Assembly (NCBI GenBank): GCA_910588255.1
Contig: CAJUOM010000032.1
Span: 1 to 7,580, forward strand
Direction: 5' to 3'
Length of the DNA stretch: 7,580 bases
From: an uncultured Alphaproteobacteria bacterium
GTDB lineage: Bacteria; Pseudomonadota; Alphaproteobacteria; RUG11792
Part shown: positions 6,166 to 7,580 of the stretch, in pieces
Position numbering within the stretch: position 1 is the first letter of the stretch
How the letters are laid out: each line of letters begins with the position of its first letter
Translations under genes and position numbers: made by a program
Notes under the pieces: generated by a model
What the model was told of the DNA's origin: nothing
What the model saw: the letters and a program-made list of their open reading frames with translations, nothing else
The model's database searches: none

Positions 6166-6764
6166 GTGTGAAATTTATTAATCTTGGGTTAACTAAATAT
6201 CCTATTGCCATGTTGGAAATGGAAATAGCGTTTGAAAATGTTAAAAATGGAAATGAAGAATGCGTGTTTGTAACAGAACATGAAGCTTTATATTCTGCAG
6301 GAAAAAGCTTTGAAATAAGCGATTTTATTATGGCTCCGAAATTTCCAATTTATTTTCCCAAAAGAGGAGGCAGAGTCACTGTGCATGCCCCTGGGCAACT
6401 TGTTATATATCCAATTATAGATTTGAAAAGAAGAGATATAAATGTCAGTTCATATATCAGAATTATTGAATTTTGGATTATTGATGCTTTGAAAGAAATG
6501 AATATAGAATCAAAGTTATCAACAAAAGGAATTGGTGTTTGGGTTCGTGATTCCAAAATCGGATTTATAGGAGTCAGAATCGAAAATGGAATAACTTCCC
6601 ATGGTTTATGTCTAAATGTTTCAAATGATCTAACGATGTTTAATTATATTATTCCTTGCGGAATTCAAGGCTTAGAAATAACATCTCTTGAAAAATTACA
6701 AAACAAAACAATTAATATGGAATATGTGATTAATTTATTTATAAAAACCAATCCATTTTGCTAA
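6162..6764 (+). CDS. lipB: Octanoyl-[acyl-carrier-protein]:protein N-octanoyltransferase LipB
   Basis: LipB moves the octanoyl group from acyl-carrier protein to the lipoyl domains of 2-oxoacid dehydrogenase E2 subunits and GcvH. LipA then inserts sulfur to make lipoate. The 200-residue protein (E. coli 213) shows the family signature KRGGRVTVHAPGQLVIYPI (67-85), the segment SKIGFIGVRIENGITSHG (131-148) with the catalytic Lys (K132), and IPCG with the acyl-accepting Cys (C166). The signature more often reads HGPGQ, and here it is HAPGQ. The ATG overlaps the nuoM stop codon as ATGA, with no clear ribosome-binding site of its own, so it is probably translated by coupling to nuoM. Its place directly after complex I genes is unusual but sensible, since lipoylated dehydrogenases supply the NADH that complex I uses. 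No T-rich terminator is seen after the stop; the inverted repeat copy begins 28 bases later. Confidence 0.95.
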   Translation: MSVKFINLGLTKYPIAMLEMEIAFENVKNGNEECVFVTEHEALYSAGKSFEISDFIMAPKFPIYFPKRGGRVTVHAPGQLVIYPIIDLKRRDINVSSYIRIIEFWIIDALKEMNIESKLSTKGIGVWVRDSKIGFIGVRIENGITSHGLCLNVSNDLTMFNYIIPCGIQGLEITSLEKLQNKTINMEYVINLFIKTNPFC

Positions 6765-6791
6765 GTATTAGATTTGTTAAAAGCTTTCTTC

Positions 6792-6900
6792 GATTCACTA
6801 TGCCTACCGAAAGCGCTATAGGTACCCCTGCGGTGTCAATGAAGTTTTCCGGTGAGGCCATCTTTCTAATTCGCACTTCGTGCCACACTTTGTTTATATA
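6792..6900 (-). repeat. Right copy of the 110-bp dispersed repeat (inverted relative to 2446-2555)
   Basis: Core 6792-6883 is the reverse complement of 2464-2555 at 85 of 92 bases, and weaker similarity continues to TTTATATA at 6893-6900. In this copy the minus strand is open from 6942 to a TAA at 6741-6739 (67 codons), passing through IRKMASPENFIDTAG and VPIALSVGIVNRRK and running into the antisense of the lipB end. An ATG lies inside it (the M of RKMASP). The plus strand is also open here (6758-6946). I do not take either as a real gene, because the paired copy has stops and amino-acid-changing differences. The motif GCAC-TTC-GTGC at 6873-6883 is a small hairpin. The left copy has a slightly shifted hairpin at the same place. 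Confidence 0.9.
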
Positions 6901-6902
6901 CG

Positions 6903-6926
6903 TCGCAAATCGTGCTCCATTTGCGA
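6903..6926. repeat. Small 8-bp hairpin beside the right repeat copy
   Basis: TCGCAAAT (6903-6910) pairs perfectly with ATTTGCGA (6919-6926) around an 8-base loop. It sits directly at the outer edge of the right repeat copy and may belong to the same element. No T-tract follows. Confidence 0.5.
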
Positions 6927-6980
6927 TATGTCTAAGGGTTAACTAACATCCATCCCGAAGGTGGAAGGGTTTATTGGGAT

Positions 6981-7000
6981 AACTTTTCTTGAGAAAAGTT
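6981..7000. repeat. 20-bp near-perfect palindrome, possible bidirectional terminator or operator
   Basis: AACTTTTCT (6981-6989) and AGAAAAGTT (6992-7000) are exact reverse complements separated by TG. As RNA it would fold with a TTGA loop. It lies between convergent units: the operon ending with lipB on the plus strand and the frameshifted gene on the minus strand. That fits a shared terminator. A T-rich but interrupted stretch (TAGTTTCCTATTTTG) follows on the plus strand. An operator or part of a repeat element is equally possible. Confidence 0.4.
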
Positions 7001-7029
7001 TAGTTTCCTATTTTGTCAAAGATCTATTT

Positions 7030-7042
7030 GCGTTGCCAACGC
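7030..7042. repeat. 13-bp odd palindrome GCGTTG-C-CAACGC
   Basis: GCGTTG (7030-7035) and CAACGC (7037-7042) are exact reverse complements around a single C. The palindrome ends right at the stop codon of the downstream minus-strand open frame (7043-7045). It is too tight to fold as a stable RNA hairpin with full pairing, so a dimeric protein-binding site or chance is more likely. Confidence 0.3.
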
Positions 7043-7580
7043 CTATGGCGGAGATAATAGCAGAATCTGGGGAATAATTGATAAACCTTTACATACATTA
7101 TTCTTAAATACCAAACGATTTTTCACAACAATTCTCAAAAAATATCCATGATATGTGATACGTTTCAGGAAAACCGGAAACCTCCTCATACGAAGCCTGT
7201 TTTCCATTCTCCGCCTTGGAGCATTTTTTTCCTTCAGGAGTTTGATCATTGCTTTGCGACGTTTCTCCTCACGAATTTCCTTTTTGAAGGTATATGACGT
7301 ACGAATTTCATATTGCAAACATTCATCAAAAGTTTCTCAATATAATGTTTCGAAGGTGATCCAAAGCCAGGAATCCGAAGATCTCTCGCAACGATTTCGA
7401 TCCCGTCATAATCATCCATATCAGACTCATAACATCTAAAGTTCAGACGAGATTCTATAGCAAGAAACAGCGTTTTCCCATGTCTATTATGAAATTTTAT
7501 AAGCTGAGGACGCATAAAATATTCCTCATATTTCTTATGAATTCTAATAAAAATCTCTGGTTTTTTGTGATCATCAATAT
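7043..7580 (-). pseudogene. Unrecognised gene entering from the right edge, apparently frameshifted
   Basis: Reading leftward from the right edge, one frame is open from 7578 to a TGA at 7248-7246 (110 codons). It includes residues upstream of the first ATG at 7515 (HKKPEIFIRIHKKYEEYF), so the start lies outside the window. This frame is protein-like through GIEIVARDLRIPGFGSPSK and HYIE (to about 7336). A second frame, open from 7336 to 7043, then reads ETFDECLQYEIRTSYTFKKE and IREEKRRKAMIKLLKEKNAP, much more protein-like than the overlapping tail of the first frame. Joining the two needs a single indel at about 7336-7341. The joined product would have an acidic middle (YESDMDDYDG) and a Lys/Arg/Glu-rich helical part. 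The end (beyond MENRLR, about 7190) turns hydrophobic and may be read-through. I do not recognise the family. Alternatives are a sequencing error, or an intact shorter protein ending at 7246. Confidence 0.5.

Noticed and set aside
6758..6946. Plus-strand 62-codon open frame after lipB
   Set aside because: It lies over the right repeat copy, the paired copy does not keep it, and its start overlaps the lipB end without a ribosome-binding site. I treat it as a by-product of the repeat.
7155..7439. Plus-strand 94-codon open frame near the right end
   Set aside because: The opposite strand is more protein-like over the same bases, and the frame reaches beyond the window edge there. The plus frame is rich in Arg/Ser/Phe runs typical of antisense reading.

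Overview
The window is AT-rich, bacterial, gene-dense DNA carrying four intact metabolic genes, three unassigned or doubtful coding pieces and two repeat-rich intergenic stretches. The recognisable genes are glmU (cell-wall and lipid-A sugar nucleotide synthesis), nuoK-nuoL-nuoM (membrane arm of respiratory complex I) and lipB (octanoyl transfer for lipoate synthesis). Very low GC, tightly overlapping core genes, visibly diverged housekeeping proteins, decayed reading frames and palindromic repeats between genes suggest a reduced, host-associated Gram-negative bacterium. A Rickettsiales/Holosporales-like alphaproteobacterium is my best guess. That is an inference from style and gene content, and no taxon-specific marker is present.

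Layout, left to right. Positions 2-439 are the C-terminal 145 codons of an unrecognised protein that enters from the left edge, followed by a hairpin at 454-481. glmU (573-1883) stands alone. Positions 1884-2652 form a 769-bp stretch without a convincing gene. It holds a 15-bp GC-rich perfect hairpin (1995-2037), a three-tier nested palindrome (2059-2201), a possible minus-strand 46-codon membrane peptide (2162-2302), another imperfect palindrome (2389-2456) and one copy of a roughly 110-bp repeat (2446-2555). A plausible promoter precedes nuoK.

nuoK (2653-2970), nuoL (2963-4756), nuoM (4756-6165) and lipB (6162-6764) overlap at every junction and very probably form one translationally coupled operon. 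nuoJ and nuoN, the usual neighbours, are not in the window. The second copy of the 110-bp repeat lies in inverted orientation just after lipB (6792-6900), so the whole operon is framed by inverted repeats. More small palindromes follow. The right end (7580 to 7043, minus strand) holds an unrecognised gene that enters from outside and looks frameshifted near 7336-7341.

How the genes work together: NuoK, NuoL and NuoM are proton-translocating parts of NADH:ubiquinone oxidoreductase. LipB starts the lipoylation of 2-oxoacid dehydrogenases, which produce the NADH that complex I oxidises. The complex I subunits keep most proton-path Lys/Glu/His residues but have lost several near-invariant ones (NuoK position 72, the helix-breaking prolines of NuoL and NuoM, and the Asp of the NuoM LPDAH motif). 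This is the most interesting protein-level signal. The inverted repeats and nested palindromes are the most interesting DNA-level signals. I did not find a convincing new defence, mobile or biosynthetic system.
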